DNA from: Phoronis australis
Taxonomy: Eukaryota; Phoronida; Phoronidae
Assembly (NCBI GenBank): GCA_002633005.1
Contig: NMRA01000421.1
Location: forward strand, 86,542 to 150,541
DNA: 64,000 nt
Direction: 5' to 3'
In this document: positions 11,873 through 23,467 of the stretch, piece by piece
How the letters are laid out: each line of letters begins with the position of its first letter
How positions within the stretch are numbered: the stretch's first letter is position 1
The notes under the pieces: model-generated
What the model saw: only the letters and a program-made list of their open reading frames with translations
What the model was told of the DNA's origin: nothing
Database searches by the model: none
Translations under genes and position numbers: made by a program

Positions 11873-12447
11873 ACACCAACAGCCATGTTTGCTTCCAGTG
11901 GGGCAATGCTGTCATGCAAAGACAAATGGAATCGAATCCACCTTCTGCACACACTATCTGAAGCAGACGTCTGAGAGCAGGACAGTCCCCAAGCTGCAAG
12001 ATGTTTTAGATCCAGAAAACATGTAAACAACATCCATTGAGTGTGTTCACCCAAGCCACAAAGCTGCACGTGTGGACTGTAAGGAAGTGATGTCCTTAAC
12101 TAAAGGTTATGACGATATCGTTCTGGTTTTGGACACCCACAAAGACAACTCTTTGAAACAAGCCACAGGAGAAAAAAGAGGCAGAGAAAGGGTCAAGTAC
12201 AGTACCAGATAAGAGATAAGACTTTCATACAGAATATTCCAATGAGCCGTTTCCTCCTCTCCTATGGCCAAAAAGGCTCAAATTACTGAATATTTGTCTG
12301 CAAAGACACTTGAATATAATAAAGACTCTGCCAAGATAGCCATTACTTCAGCTTCAGGATGCACGAAGAGCAACCGACGTGATCTACGTTTTGAAGAAAA
12401 CAATCACGAAAAAGCAGATACTTTGCTAATACACTGTACATCATGCA
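11850..12447 (+). pseudogene. 5' half of an XPG-like transposon-family relic, interrupted by insertion
   Basis: The plus-strand reading gives TAMFASSGAMLSCKDK, then a gap with stops. It then gives VLDTHKDNSLKQATGEKRGR, QVQYQIRD-like sequence, KAQITEYLSAKTLEYNKDSA, ITSASGCTKSN and FEENNHEKADTLLIH. Motifs such as 'VFDTYKxxSLKxxTRxKRR' and 'NNHEEADT' are typical of a multicopy invertebrate family with XPG/FEN1-like acidic motifs. The frame breaks off at 12447, where a TIR element begins. The missing next segment is found at 17539 on the same strand. Several in-frame stops show the copy was already decaying or decayed later. Confidence 0.6.
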
Positions 12448-12567
12448 TAGTCCAGTCTATCTACGGATAACCCGGAAAATGCAACAGAAGGTTTTACTGC
12501 ATGAATAGTATCTTTTCACACACCTAAGTGGGAAAAAAGTCTACCGGAAACGGAGTGGCGGAAGTTG
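12448..12567 (+). repeat. Left terminal inverted repeat of the 5.1-kb element
   Basis: It matches the reverse complement of 17401-17538 over TAGTCCAGTC, then GCARCAGAAGGTTTT, TGCATRAATRGYATCTT, TCTACCGRAAWCGGAGTGGC and GGAAGTYGG. Small indels make the right copy about 18 bases longer. Confidence 0.8.
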
Positions 12568-12571
12568 GTTT

Positions 12572-13316
12572 ATGGCCGCCAGATTTTCTGATGCTCACTA
12601 TAACTCAAGAGTGGAATGTGATAGAGTAAAAATTCAAAAAGGCTTAACTATGTTTTGTTGGTCAACAAATCCATTGGAAATGGTTTTGCATGACTGTGGT
12701 GACACCGTTTGCCATTTTCCAAGATGGCCGCCAAATCTACTTCAGTCGCACGAACAGATTAGTGTGTCGTCTTGCTTGAAACGTCACACCACAGGTTTTC
12801 TGGGTAGACTAATCCATTGAGACTCATTGCATTTGGCACTAATGATTACTTCCGCCATTTCAAAGATGGCGGAAAAAATGGCCGCCAGATTTGCAGATGA
12901 TCATTTTAACTCGAGAGTGAAATGTGATAGACTAAAAATTCAAAAAGGTTTACCTATCTTTTGTGGGTCAACAAATCCATTGGAAAAGTTTTACATGGCT
13001 GTGGTGACACCATCAGCCATTTTGCAAGATGGCCTCCAAAACTATTTCGAATCGCACAACGTCGCACAAACAGAAGTGCCTTTTGCTTCAAACATTGTAT
13101 CATAGGTTTTCTGGGTCGACTAATCCATTTAGACTCATTGCGTTTGGCTCTAATGATTACTTCCACCATTTTCTAAGATGGCCAACAAGTAGTTGCTTCG
13201 TGTAAGAACTTCAGATTTCAGACACGCCATATCCTGAGTTTTTTAGGTCAGCACGTCCATTACACTAATTTTTGTTTGGCTCTTGATGATTACTACTACC
13301 ATTTTCAAGAGGGTTT
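12572..13316 (+). repeat. Subterminal 306-bp tandem repeat, 2.4 copies
   Basis: ATGGCCGCCAGATTT starts copies at 12572 and 12878. The third, degenerate copy starts near 13184 and fades at about 13316. Each unit carries GGTCAACAAATCCATTGGAA, CTAATCCATTKAGACTCATT and YGCCATTTYMAAGATGG. The repeat sits just inside the left TIR, so it may be a subterminal binding or structural array of the element. Confidence 0.8.
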
Positions 13317-13511
13317 AACGAATAACTTATTTGGGTCAAAAACATCAGGTTTGCCTGGACTGAATGATCATTCTCCTCCTGAAAAAATATGCTGTCTTGA
13401 AAATAACTTTCTGCAATTACTTCAGTGATCTACTATCCACACTGTCCGTGTCACTTACAGTTAATTGTAAATGCTAGTGAATCCATACACAATCAACCAG
13501 TATTTACACAA

Positions 13512-16260
13512 CTAACCTCTGTAAACTGAGAATGAATTGCTGCAGCTAAAACCACGGCATTCTCCACATGCAAACGAGTACGGCAATTCTAACTTCTTGC
13601 AAGTACATCTCTTGGAACTGCAGTTGGTCTTACACGAGCATCTCACTACTTTCAGCAGGTTCTCTGGTGCTACTGACTGGTCCGTCGTCGTGGGAAAGAA
13701 TTTTCTACCTGCCAGTATCCATGCCCAATACAGCGAGTCTTGGCCACTGCCACGGAAATTTGACCGAGCTTGCTCTTGATAATATGTCCCGGCAGCATGG
13801 AATTTAGCTACTGAAGAAAGTTGGAGATAATGACTGTATTTGGAATGTGGCTAGTCTGACAACTCATCCACAAATCGCCTGTATTGCAAGTCATCCAAAT
13901 TTCCAGAGCTAGTGCCGCCATGAAGCATAGGCACAACTCTTACCAGCTTCAAATATGTATTGCTTCAGCTGCATGTGTCTAGTGAATACTCTCGCTATAG
14001 TTTTTGCAGAATTCTCGATCACGCAGTTTCTTGAATGAGAGAGCCTTTGCTAATACCGAACAGCTGTAATGTTGTGTTGCAACCACCCATTGCACGCGCA
14101 AATGGCAAAACTGCGCAAGTTTCGGCAACAAGAGACAACTGTAGTTCCTTTATGTCCAGACTCTCCTCTTGCTTTGGTACTTCTTGTCAAATTTCATGAA
14201 CATTGGAATTTGTTGTGAAGTAGCATGGTAACGCAAAGGAACCAACAAGTCTGTATCGTTTGCAATAAGGATAATTGGACCGTATGCTGCGTTCTCTACT
14301 TCTGTTTCTATAATTAAAACATCTGCGTCACCTTGAGCTTGTACCACTGTGCAACCAGCATTTCCTAGCAAACTTGACAAGAAATGAATGAATCGTTTGT
14401 TTTTGCTCCTTGCCAAAGATGTTCCTTTTTTACTTGATCACCATGTCACCATTGAAGTGAACTTCAGTTCCAACCACCCCACCCAGTCTTGGAACATGAG
14501 AGACATCTTTAGTTGATAGTCCATATCAGTAACCGTCAAAAACAACAGTAGGCTGGGGGCACTTGCTGATATAATCCGCATAAGCTCTAACAAATGACTG
14601 AAACGTTGCACTTCTAGGCCATGGAATACGGTGAAAGAGAGAACCGCCGTCGATTCTATGCATCACCGTGTTTTCTGGAAATTGAAATCCTCAGGTTGTT
14701 ATCCATTGGACCAGAGTGCATCAGCTCATATTGATTCATTAGCGACTCTGGGAAGACCAGATGTATCAAAAAGAGTAGGGGAACCAACACACAGCTCAAA
14801 CTTCAAACGACTTGACGAACTTTCACTGTTGTCTTTTGCAGCTGTCAGGATTCGCTGAAATAGCAGTCGTGGATCCACTTGTGAAAAATTACTATTAGAA
14901 GCAGGAATTGATTGACATGTCATTGCCACAACCTTTCTTTCTGAATGTGAAGTCTTTCACATTTGATTCCTCTATAGACAAGTGAACCGCCTTCCCCCCT
15001 TCTCTGGCATTTTCGGCACTGACGCATGTGCCCTGCAGTCACAAAGGTGGCGATGTTCTGTAATGTTTCTCTTTAAAATGGGTTACTGTTGTGGAGGAAT
15101 TTAACAAGGCTTCGGATGTCTTTGTCGTCACGCGACTGTCTTGCCTGGGTACATTCTTTATGCTGCTGACTTGTTTCACTACTCAAGTTTGTGACAGTCT
15201 ACATGGCACCATTTATACTTGAGCATGCCGGCAAGGAAAGCAGCCACGGTGCACTCTGTGTATCTCCCATTTCGCAACCTCTGGTGAAACCTCTTGTCGT
15301 TTTAATACTTTTCATGAGCGTTTGTTCAATTACAAGATCATATCTCATTATGACAAGCCTGCCCAGAGTCTATCACTTTGTCTCATGATGTGTTGGCCGT
15401 AGACGTTTGGACGTGTGTCTTTGATTTGCTACGTCTGCTGCAAGTATATGTATGAAGATGTTGCATAAGAGTTGTGACCAGCAGCTGCAAAGTAAGGCAG
15501 CATTTCAGAAACTGCTTTTAGATGAAGCTCCCAATCTGACGTTATTTCTGCGTTTAAAAAAGTCGAAGGATGTTAATTATCTTCATATACTGTAGCCAAA
15601 GACTAATGAATCGACTTTGCAAGGACAAGTCTGATTTATGTGCTTAGATTTTTTATGAATACCCACAAGACACTCCGACTAGCATACATCGTCGCACACA
15701 GACGTCATGCCAGCAATAAGATCATCATACCTCTTCAGACCAGCTCTCAAATCCTCATGAAGAATATCATTGGCCATTGATTCTTCTGATGAACTATTCT
15801 CTGTCATTGCGAATTCTGAAGACCTATACTGGGATTCAGTCGTGTTTGAATAATTATACCAATGGCAGTAGGTCGGAAGCATCGTGAGGGCATTCCACTG
15901 TAATCCAAGGTTCAGAATCGGAAGACACTGGCTGGGCATGGCATGCCCCAGAGTATACATCTAGTTTTGTGATCAGTTGGGATGTCTGGGATGTCTGAAG
16001 AACCTGTCTCCAAATTCTGACTAGCCCAAGTTTGTGTACAAGCATTGAACTGCTCCACGTCTTCGCATGGAATCTGTGTGTTCTGTGTTGGTGACATTCC
16101 GGACTCCTGGAATTTCTGAAGAACCTGAATTTCTTTCTTCATAGGTTTTGATTGGTGTTACTTGATCTGTCAATATTTGGAAGTGGGATGTTGTTATGAT
16201 AGCATTCAGTGCTGAGTCTACCAACATATGGCCCTTCACTGCTCTATCCAAACTTTTTCC
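13512..16260 (-). pseudogene. Decayed transposon gene: helical region, XPG-like core, Cys-rich C-terminus
   Basis: Colinear segments on the minus strand belong to one protein of roughly 900 residues. In order they are RAVKGHMLVDSALNAI (about 16240), WELHLKAVSEMLPYFAAAGH (about 15540), DLVIEQTLMKSIKTTRGFTR (about 15350), QARQSRDDKDIRSLVKFL (about 15140), DPRLLFQRILTAA and FELCVGSPTLFDTSGLPR (14900-14730), RIDGGSLFHRIPWPRS and PTVVFDGY (14660-14540), GDADVLI and ANDTDLLV (14416-14150), AMGGCNTTLQLFGISKG (about 14080) and CSCKTNCSSKRCTCKK with ACGECRGFSC (13640-13515). The IDGG, VVFDGY, GDAD and NDTD blocks resemble the acidic metal-binding sites of FEN1/XPG nucleases. The last block is an eight-or-more-cysteine cluster. 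Stops (for example after VVFDGY) and frameshifts make it non-functional. Family identity rests on recalled motifs. Confidence 0.6.
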
Positions 16261-16499
16261 ATTTATCTTAGGATCACACTGTTTGATGCATACACTGTCT
16301 CAAGAACGTTTTGAAGCCCTGTGCCTGACATTACGTATCCAATACATCCCAGAAAGCTCGTCTCAGTATGAAATCTTCCAAGCCTGGCTAAGAACAAGTG
16401 ACTGCAGATCACTGTCGTTTTGTTTGCTGGCACTAATTTCCTCTAAAGTCAGTTACCTATGTTCATACAAAGCATGCATATTAAACAAATTGTGAGTCC

Positions 16500-17400
16500 T
16501 AACTATTAAAATTTTATTAATAACTTTTTGTTACACAACCCTATTTGTTTTTCATCATATTCAGGTGAAATCAGCAGCCAAATTCCCAATAAATGCTAGC
16601 AGCAGACGAAATCGTTGCATGGGAACTTCTAATGATATCTCCAATAGCAGAGAAAAAAGCCAATTTCTGCCCAATTTTATTAAGGATTTTTGTAATGAAT
16701 AAGCCAATAACTCCACCAGAATAACATTTTTTCTAACAAATATTGTTTTTCATACCTCAAATGAATATATTTTACAGAAAAATAACTGAGTTTGTGAAAT
16801 TTATTATGACAATTTAACTAAAGCTTTTACTGAAAAACACACCAACTTTTATGTTATGTAATCTAAAACGTGATTAAAATTCCACACTTAGTATCTAAAT
16901 CTTAAAAACAAATTATAGAAACAATCAACTCATTAACCCTGACTGTAGATTGTAAAATGTTTTGTGTAAATGCGTATCAGGTTACAAACAAAGTTTGCAG
17001 AACGTAAATGCGGTAAATTCGGGTTTGTGAATTGGCAGCTATTTTGGCGGCCATTTTGTCAGCCATCTTGATTTTTTTCTCGCAAACCCGTGACCAATTG
17101 TAAGGTCCAGATATTTTCAATTGTCTAACTTACAAAAGAATAAACTTTTGCCATTTTCAGGGAAAAATGTAAAAAGAAATCTTGCAACATGTACCAAATT
17201 GCCGTTTCGGCCGCCATTTTGTCGGCCATATTGGTTTTATTTTACGGAAAATTGGCATCTTTTGATTGGTATGCCTGTTATGAAAAGTGTATAATCAATG
17301 ACAAACTTGATTGTTTTATTTTTAGCTGTTACATAAGAGTGATATGCCAGAAAACAGTAAACACCGGTTTTGTCGGCCATTTTTCCGCCATCTTGAAAAT
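16500..17400. other. AT-rich subterminal region of the 5.1-kb element
   Basis: It has no gene. AT-rich sequence grades into a block (17040-17400) with several ATGGCCGAC/GGCGGCCATTTTGTC-type words in inverted orientation relative to the left-end repeats, for example GCGGCCATTTTGTCAGCC near 17047 and GGCCGCCATTTTGTCGGCC near 17209. Confidence 0.5.
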
Positions 17401-17538
17401 CCGACTTCCGCCACTCCGATTTCGGTAGATTTTTTTTCTGAAACCAAGGGATGTTTGAAGATGCCATTTATGCAAAAAAACCTTCTGCTGCAATTTTTTC
17501 AAGGTTGGGCCCTCTGGAGCCCTGGAATGACTGGACTA
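17401..17538 (-). repeat. Right terminal inverted repeat of the 5.1-kb element
   Basis: This is the reverse-complement partner of 12448-12567. Read inward from 17538 on the minus strand it begins TAGTCCAGTC and ends GGAGTGGCGGAAGTCGG. It lies inside an open plus-strand frame that looks like one protein but is in fact TIR plus downstream host sequence. Confidence 0.8.
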
Positions 17539-18290
17539 GCAGTTCTGGCATCACATCAAAAGGTCCCTGATTCTCAGATTATGTTTTTTTCACCTGACAT
17601 AGATTTACTGGTACTCGTCATTGCATATTATGACAGGCTTCTTAGAAATACTTCAGTCCCAATGGCATCTGGGATTGTGGCCGTGATTCCAATATGGACA
17701 TCATTAGGTGCTGTCTGGGCAAACGATCTTCCTGCTTTCCATGCTTTTACATCGACAAACAACACTGGTCCGTTCTGTAGGTTGAAGGCAAACACTGATG
17801 ATATCAATGCACAGCAGACTTTTTGTACTGCTTATGAAGTAACAGGTGAGCCTCTTTTCACATTAACCCCTTTTACATGTGCATACTCGCCACAGGGTAT
17901 AGACACAAATAGCATCCCAGAGCTGAGATGATACCTCTTATGTAAACATATGGCTGACAGCGACAAACGTCCACCAACCATCGGTACTTTGAAACAGCAC
18001 GTGCTGAGGGTGTTTATTCAAGCCAGAGTGTGAGGCCAGGCAGTAATTGCTCGGCAGGATTTCCTTGGCCCATTGCAGAATGAATTTTCAAGGACAAAGA
18101 TGACCAGCTGAAACCCTCACAACTGAGGAACTTCCGGCGCCAGAGGCTATCATTGTGATGGTTAAATGCCAGTGCAAAAAGAATTCCTCTTCCCAAAGAT
18201 GCTCCTGTCGATCAAAGGAGCTATCTTACACAGATCTATATCAATATAGTGCAGAATGTCAGAATGGTGATGATGATGTGACTATAGTAA
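17539..18290 (+). pseudogene. 3' half of the interrupted XPG-like relic
   Basis: This continues the plus-strand relic that stops at 12447. It reads AVLASHQKVPDSQIMFFSPD, DLLVLVIAYYDRLLRNTSV, ASGIVAVIPIWTSLG, ALPAFHAFTSTNNTGPF (with small deviations) and IPELR, then across a stop LLCKHMADSDKRPPTIG, LKQHVLRVFIQARV, and a decayed Cys cluster KCQCKKNSSSQRCSCRSK near 18160-18210. 'SPDTDVLVL' and 'HAFTGxDxTGxF' are family hallmarks; here FFSPDIDLLVL keeps the two aspartates. The frame is open for about 135 codons after the insertion point and then decays. Confidence 0.6.
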
Positions 18291-18549
18291 TGATCTATAG
18301 ACTTATTTCAAACTTTTGAAAGACTATTGACACTACAAAAAACATACTTTCGCGTTCTTAAATCGTAAATAAGTTGTTTAGGTACTGGTTTAGTTTTAAG
18401 TGTCTTGAAGGAAACAAGCTCCAAACAAAATATACAAGAAAGTAAGATAGTGATCGTATTTGTCGAATTACATGAAGAATGCATTTAGAAAATGTGGCTG
18501 CTGATAAATGGGGTTTTGACTATGTTTATCATTTAATAAGTTGCATTTT

Positions 18550-18860
18550 CAGATTTATTGACCACAAAAATGTGGGTGCAGCCATTAAAACTAACATTGT
18601 AGGTGACCCACGAGCAAAGATACCGAGGAAAATGTATTTTTCGGGCGCCATTTTTAAAAATCCAAGATGGCCACCAAGATGGCGCCCTAAAATTGAAATT
18701 TCCAATTCCTTGACCTGAGAAATGCAGGTCTAGCCATAAAAACCAACATTCTAAATGACCCAAAAGCGGAGATATTGGGCAAAATCCATTTTACGGGCGC
18801 CATTTTTGAAAATCCAAGATGGCCACCAAGATGGCCGCCAAAAATGGAATCAATTATTTT
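18550..18860 (+). repeat. Two-copy tandem repeat, about 153-bp, with AAGATGGCCACC words
   Basis: The copies share RAAATGYRGGTSYAGCCATWAAAAC, ATTTTTCGGGCGCCATTTTT or CATTTTACGGGCGCCATTTT, and AATCCAAGATGGCCACCAAG. They resemble the subterminal arrays of the 5.1-kb element and may mark the end of the neighbouring relic at 18955-20420. Confidence 0.65.
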
Positions 18861-18954
18861 CTGATTTTTCATTCCATGAGATTTCCAAAAATGTATATTT
18901 TCCACTTTCCCCAAAAAATTCCAACAAAATTACACAACAAACCTGACTAAGTGG

Positions 18955-20420
18955 CGGTGACGTCTATACGTCTACGGTTACTACCAGATCCACAGTCCAT
19001 AATTACACGCTCGCAAGGCAATTTCTCTGCCGCTCTCCACTTGTTTTGCTATCATTCCGATGACAATTACCACAATATCTGTGTCAGAAGCCCTGATTCA
19101 TGCATTGCCATTTGAGTTGGCTAACTGGAAGGCAAAAAGCGTGCCGGCTTCTTCGTGGGAGCCTTGAAGATCCGGTGGATGATCATCTGCCATGGTACCA
19201 CTGTACGAAAGGCAAATGCAGTTGCCACCATGTGAAACAAGTGTTTTTCCCCAAAATTGATCCACATCAGTCTTTTTTGCCATTCTTGTAGCAGGAAGGT
19301 TGCCACATTGTCCCGTTCTGCAACATTTTTTGTAATCTGTCTGGGTGTTTGCTCTGGGCCATTGATGACGAAAGGTTGGTCTTCTGTTCCACGCAATTGC
19401 CGTTCACTACTCTTCAGCGAGAGCGTTTTTATGTATCAATTAAGACATGGACCTCCTTACTTTAGCTTGCACGGACGTAAGGTAGAAGGCTTCGGGCCAG
19501 ATTTCCATAACATACACTTGAAGACAGAAACGAATGCAGCAAGAGTCCCCCATCTATTATGGTCACGTCAATCAACGGAGCAGGTGTTTCTGAGAAGCCT
19601 CCTTGGAAACTCTCCAATTTACCTAGCAACTTACTTTTTCTGTCTTGATCATGGATCCGTCAGAGTGCGCAATGGACAGTGGATACTGCGTAATTGGAAA
19701 CGTCATCACATACATCATGTCAAAAGCTGACATATCCGAAATGACAATGAATAAACGAATGAAAACGTCTCGAAGGCTCTCAGCTGTTGACTTGTCCTTG
19801 GCAAGAAGCTGCTTCTTGTATATACTTTCTCTTGCAAAGGTGTTTTCGTCTTCTAATGGGCTTCAAAAACCTCTTCTTATCAGTTGAACAATGGTCTTGG
19901 AATTCCAGTCGCAGTTTGCGTCCAGCATCAAGGCACGTGGTTAAATACTCTGGTTTCTTGTGCGGCTACTTTACCAGTTGCAATATTCAGCAAATAATCG
20001 ACTGTTGTTGGTGGCTCCAAAAAGGGGTCACAGGAATTTGAAATTCCATTCATCAGTTGGTCTTTGTCGCCCGTATCTTTTTCAATTCCAGAATCATTCG
20101 AGTTTGCGGTGCGACGTTTTTGAACTGGTCGACAAAAAGACAATCCCATCCAGCGTAATTAAGTCGATTCAGACCAAAAAATGTTGTTTTGTGCGCAAAG
20201 CACGCGTCAGATTTCTGTGGACATGATTAATCATGTATACATAAAGTCCCAGAACTTAGCAGTTGGGTCAAGTTTTCCGCACAGTGCGTCTGTAAAGAAT
20301 GAATTCTATTCATGCATGTTGGGTGTGTTCTCAGGAACTCTTCGTGTCTGTCATTACCTTCAGGGACCAACGCCACTTCTTTGATATCATCTTGCCTTTC
20401 AGTAGGAAGAGTTGACACAA
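18955..20420 (-). pseudogene. Second XPG-like transposon-family relic, divergent subgroup
   Basis: The minus-strand order is TTFFGLNRLNYAGWDCLFVD (about 20190), DYLLNIATGKVAAQETRVF (about 20010), KDKSTAESLRDVFIRLF and PITQYPLSIAHSDGS (19815-19650), IDGGLLLHSFLSS (about 19540), RGTEDQPFVINGPEQ (about 19390), GSHEEAGTLFAFQ (about 19170), and after a stop IRASDTDIVVIVIGMIAKQ, then NRRRIDVTAT near 18970. 'IDGxxLLHS', 'HEEADT' and 'ASDTDVLVI' are the same structural blocks as in the other relics but the sequence is a distinct subgroup. Multiple stops and frameshifts are present. The C-terminal cysteine cluster is not found below 18955. Confidence 0.5.
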
Positions 20421-23278
20421 AGCTCTAGTACATTTTCCTCTCCATTTCTAGCGCAAGAATGTTGTGAATTCTAGTACAACGGTTGTAGTATTTACCACGG
20501 ATGAAACCCACCAATGGTTAAAAATTTGGAGGGTTTCTACCCACCCCAACCAGAGTGTATTTATTTTGTCTGTCGTAGAGCATTTAGTGACTAGTGACGC
20601 TGCGGGATCGCTGGATATGTTCAAGACACACTCTCAAGTCTACACCGGAAGTCTTGGATTACAAAAATCGTTTACGTCAAATGCTAGTGTAATTGAAATT
20701 TAAAAAAGCGATGATGACCAAACAACTCTTTCATTTTGCCAAGGTAATAAATTCGAGATTATCTGTTGTCGAAAAGCTAAGAAAACAGGGAATTTAAGGA
20801 AGCTGTCAGGGGATCCCTGAGGTTCTTTACTTTTACTCCGCTAGGAGGCGCAGTATAAACTGTAAATACTAGCATTAGTGTAACCAGAAGCAACTTCGGA
20901 AACCTATCTAAAACCCTACTTCAACCAGAGAATCTATTTACTTACACTACGCCTGGTAGTTTTTAGCTTGTGTTCAAAAATCCACTAAACGTCAATTACT
21001 ATGTGGGCACTCTTAGTAAAAAATGTGTGTAAAAAGTCATTTTTTCAAATTTTGGCTGGAATAAAAGACTTTTTTGCCCTAGGTTCTTATACTTCCTCTC
21101 AAATGAAGATCGGTTGTGCCGTAAGTATTGCACCTCTTGATATTAGGGTCAGGAGTCAAGGTTACTTAATAAACCCGCCGCTAGTAGCAGGAACTCAACA
21201 AATTGTTTCCATTTTTCTTCTTTTCTTCGATCCACCGAATTGGCAGAAAAATACTGTGAGCCCCCCATACTGTAATGTAGTGGTTGCGCCCTTCAACTTA
21301 GGGTTATATAATTTTGTACATGACAACCAATAACTATTTGACGTCACGGCTATAATCGCAATAATGCAGCTGAGAAGGGAAAGCAGGTTGCACGCGTAGT
21401 GACCGGTGTTAAAACAACAATGTCGCTGAATTACTTTGAGAAAATATGGGATGAAGATTATCCGGGTAAATCTCAATATTTTCTTTTTGCACTCGAAAGA
21501 TTTACATTAGCAACCCGAGTATGAATACGTCACAAAGAGGCCTGCTGGTCACCATCTCTAAACAATGATTCGAGTAAATGCATGTTTAGTAAAGTCTCAG
21601 AGTAAATAAAAGTTTGTGTAAAACTTGGTGGCCCTCGTTTTGCTGACGACACCATTAAGTTTGTACTGGTTTAGAGTTTCCTGACGACACCAAAAAAATT
21701 TACTGTTTACTGTTTGCATACAACACCATTTAATTTGCAAAGATCTATAAATAATCTTGAACTATACTGTAAAAATTGAAGTTAGTCATTAATATGAAAA
21801 AAAAATTCGTTTTAGTGTTCTGTTAAGATGGCATTTTGAGAAACTCTTTTTGTATAAGTACAATGTAAAGACAGCAGCGTCTAACTATAAAAAACTTTGT
21901 TATAAAGTTAATTGTTAAAATGTGTAGACGCAATAAGTTTATCAGAGCAAACCCCCAAATCCATATTTATTACGAAAACACATGTTGCAGTTTGAAGAGG
22001 TACCGTTATAATCACCTGGCTAAATAGCTTTTATACATGTAGCTAAGCCTTAAACCAATACTGCAATATGATTCAGAGATATGGGGCTCTCATCCCCCAG
22101 CAGATGTGGAAAGTTTACACTGAAAGTCTGGTAAAGTCTTGTTGGGCCTTGGGCAAAAGGCCCCTTACCCATTGGCCATGTTGGGCACACTGTGCACACT
22201 CGTCTGGTTGAAAGTGCTTAATTTTGGTGAGAAAAGGTTCACAAAAATGTCTTACAATTATCAATATATTTTAGCTGTGCGAAATATGAACTGTTGAGCG
22301 CGACATGTACGTGTGAAGAACTAACTGTAAAATTTAGAAACTCAGTTGGTTGCAGTGTAGAGATTATTTTGAGAGTTTCAGCAACAAAATTTAAGCATTG
22401 GTAGAGTATGAAGTAGTGGCATAAGGAATTATAGAATGTTAGCAAATTAGATATTTACAGATTATGCAAACACCAGTGACTTGTAGAACAGTGTGTAAAA
22501 ACTAGAAAGTATCAGAAACCTTTTGAAAGATTTAGATGTTCGAAATATAAAGAGAAAGGAGTTTGGAAATTCCAAAATTTAATCATGTAAGGATAATTGT
22601 TATTCACACCTTGTAGAGGACGAATATTGTTTTCAGTAGAGTTCCCGCGTAATGATGATCTAGGAGCAAATTTCAAGATAGTAAGCATGAACTGCGAAAG
22701 TACCTTACAACATTTGATACTGAAGTGGACTAATTTAGGTTTAAGTTGGTGCTGGTAGCAGGAGAGACGATGCCGACGAGTAAGTTTTTGTAACGTACAA
22801 TATCTATATGGGCCGGAATGCACAAGCAAGATCTGGTCTCGTTGGCGGGCTCTGTACTACACTTTCTATTGTTCCATGGATAGCAAATATGCACCAGGAG
22901 AACAGTATTTAATACAGAAAATGTATTTTTACTTAACGTAACCTCAAAGATTGTTGCTTACCCTTTACAATTACCTAATATTTGATGTAATCTGACATGT
23001 CTGTCGACCAATCGCTTGTTTTTGCGCGTATAGAGCGATTATGAAATTAGAAAAGGGCACTTTAAAAATCTAGATAACTGTGATATTCTTCATTGCAGGG
23101 GCAGTACTGTGCAATCTTAATTTTGTGACCTGCACACACACACACTCACGTATTTTAAGACTTTTTGAAGCGGTACCTTTTAATTATGTTACGGCAACGT
23201 TTTCGACCCAATTGATTTAAAACCATGACCATTCTTTCTATCAGCTCACGTTATTTTTGTCCTTTGAAGAAATCTGAT
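20421..23278. other. Intron sequence, no gene seen
   Basis: It is AT-rich. Loosely repeated phrases around 21640-21730 (TGACGACACCAWWAAR) suggest a worn tandem repeat. No RNA gene or protein motif was recognised here, nor in 23468-24000. Confidence 0.4.
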
Positions 23279-23290
23279 GGGTGTGTGTAT

Positions 23291-23342
<52 letters not shown>

Positions 23343-23467
23343 GTGGGCGTGCGTGCTTGCGTATGTGCTTGCGTGCGTGTGTGTGCGTGCGTGTGTGTGC
23401 GTGCGTGTGTGTGTGTGTGCATGCGTGCGTGTTTGCTTGCCTGCGTGCCTACGTGCGTGTGCGTGCG
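23279..23467. repeat. GT-rich microsatellite with GTGC interruptions
   Basis: A nearly pure GT run passes into a GTGCGTGCGTGT mix. It produces spurious Val/Cys- or His/Thr-rich frames on both strands. Confidence 0.95.

Larger units (their letters stand above)
12448..17538. mobile_element. 5,091-bp TIR element with 3-bp target duplication GCA (Academ-like?)
   Basis: The ends are inverted repeats. The left end starts TAGTCCAGTC at 12448 and the right end finishes GACTGGACTA at 17538. GCA flanks it at 12445-12447 and 17539-17541. Removing the element and one GCA restores the host relic: the codons before the left end and the AVLAS-coding triplets after the right end become adjacent, reading close to HHAVLAS. 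The cargo is a long decayed minus-strand gene (13512-16260) with an XPG/FEN1-like motif set and a C-terminal cysteine cluster, plus subterminal repeats rich in AAGATGGCCGCC-type words at both ends. Academ superfamily DNA transposons are known for 3-4-bp target duplications, XPG nuclease and a Cys8 finger. That assignment is from memory and is provisional. Confidence 0.65.

Noticed and set aside
17344-17538. N-terminal third of the long plus-strand frame 17344-17931 as protein
   Set aside because: It is the right TIR and subterminal sequence of the 5.1-kb element. Family-like protein sequence starts only at 17539.
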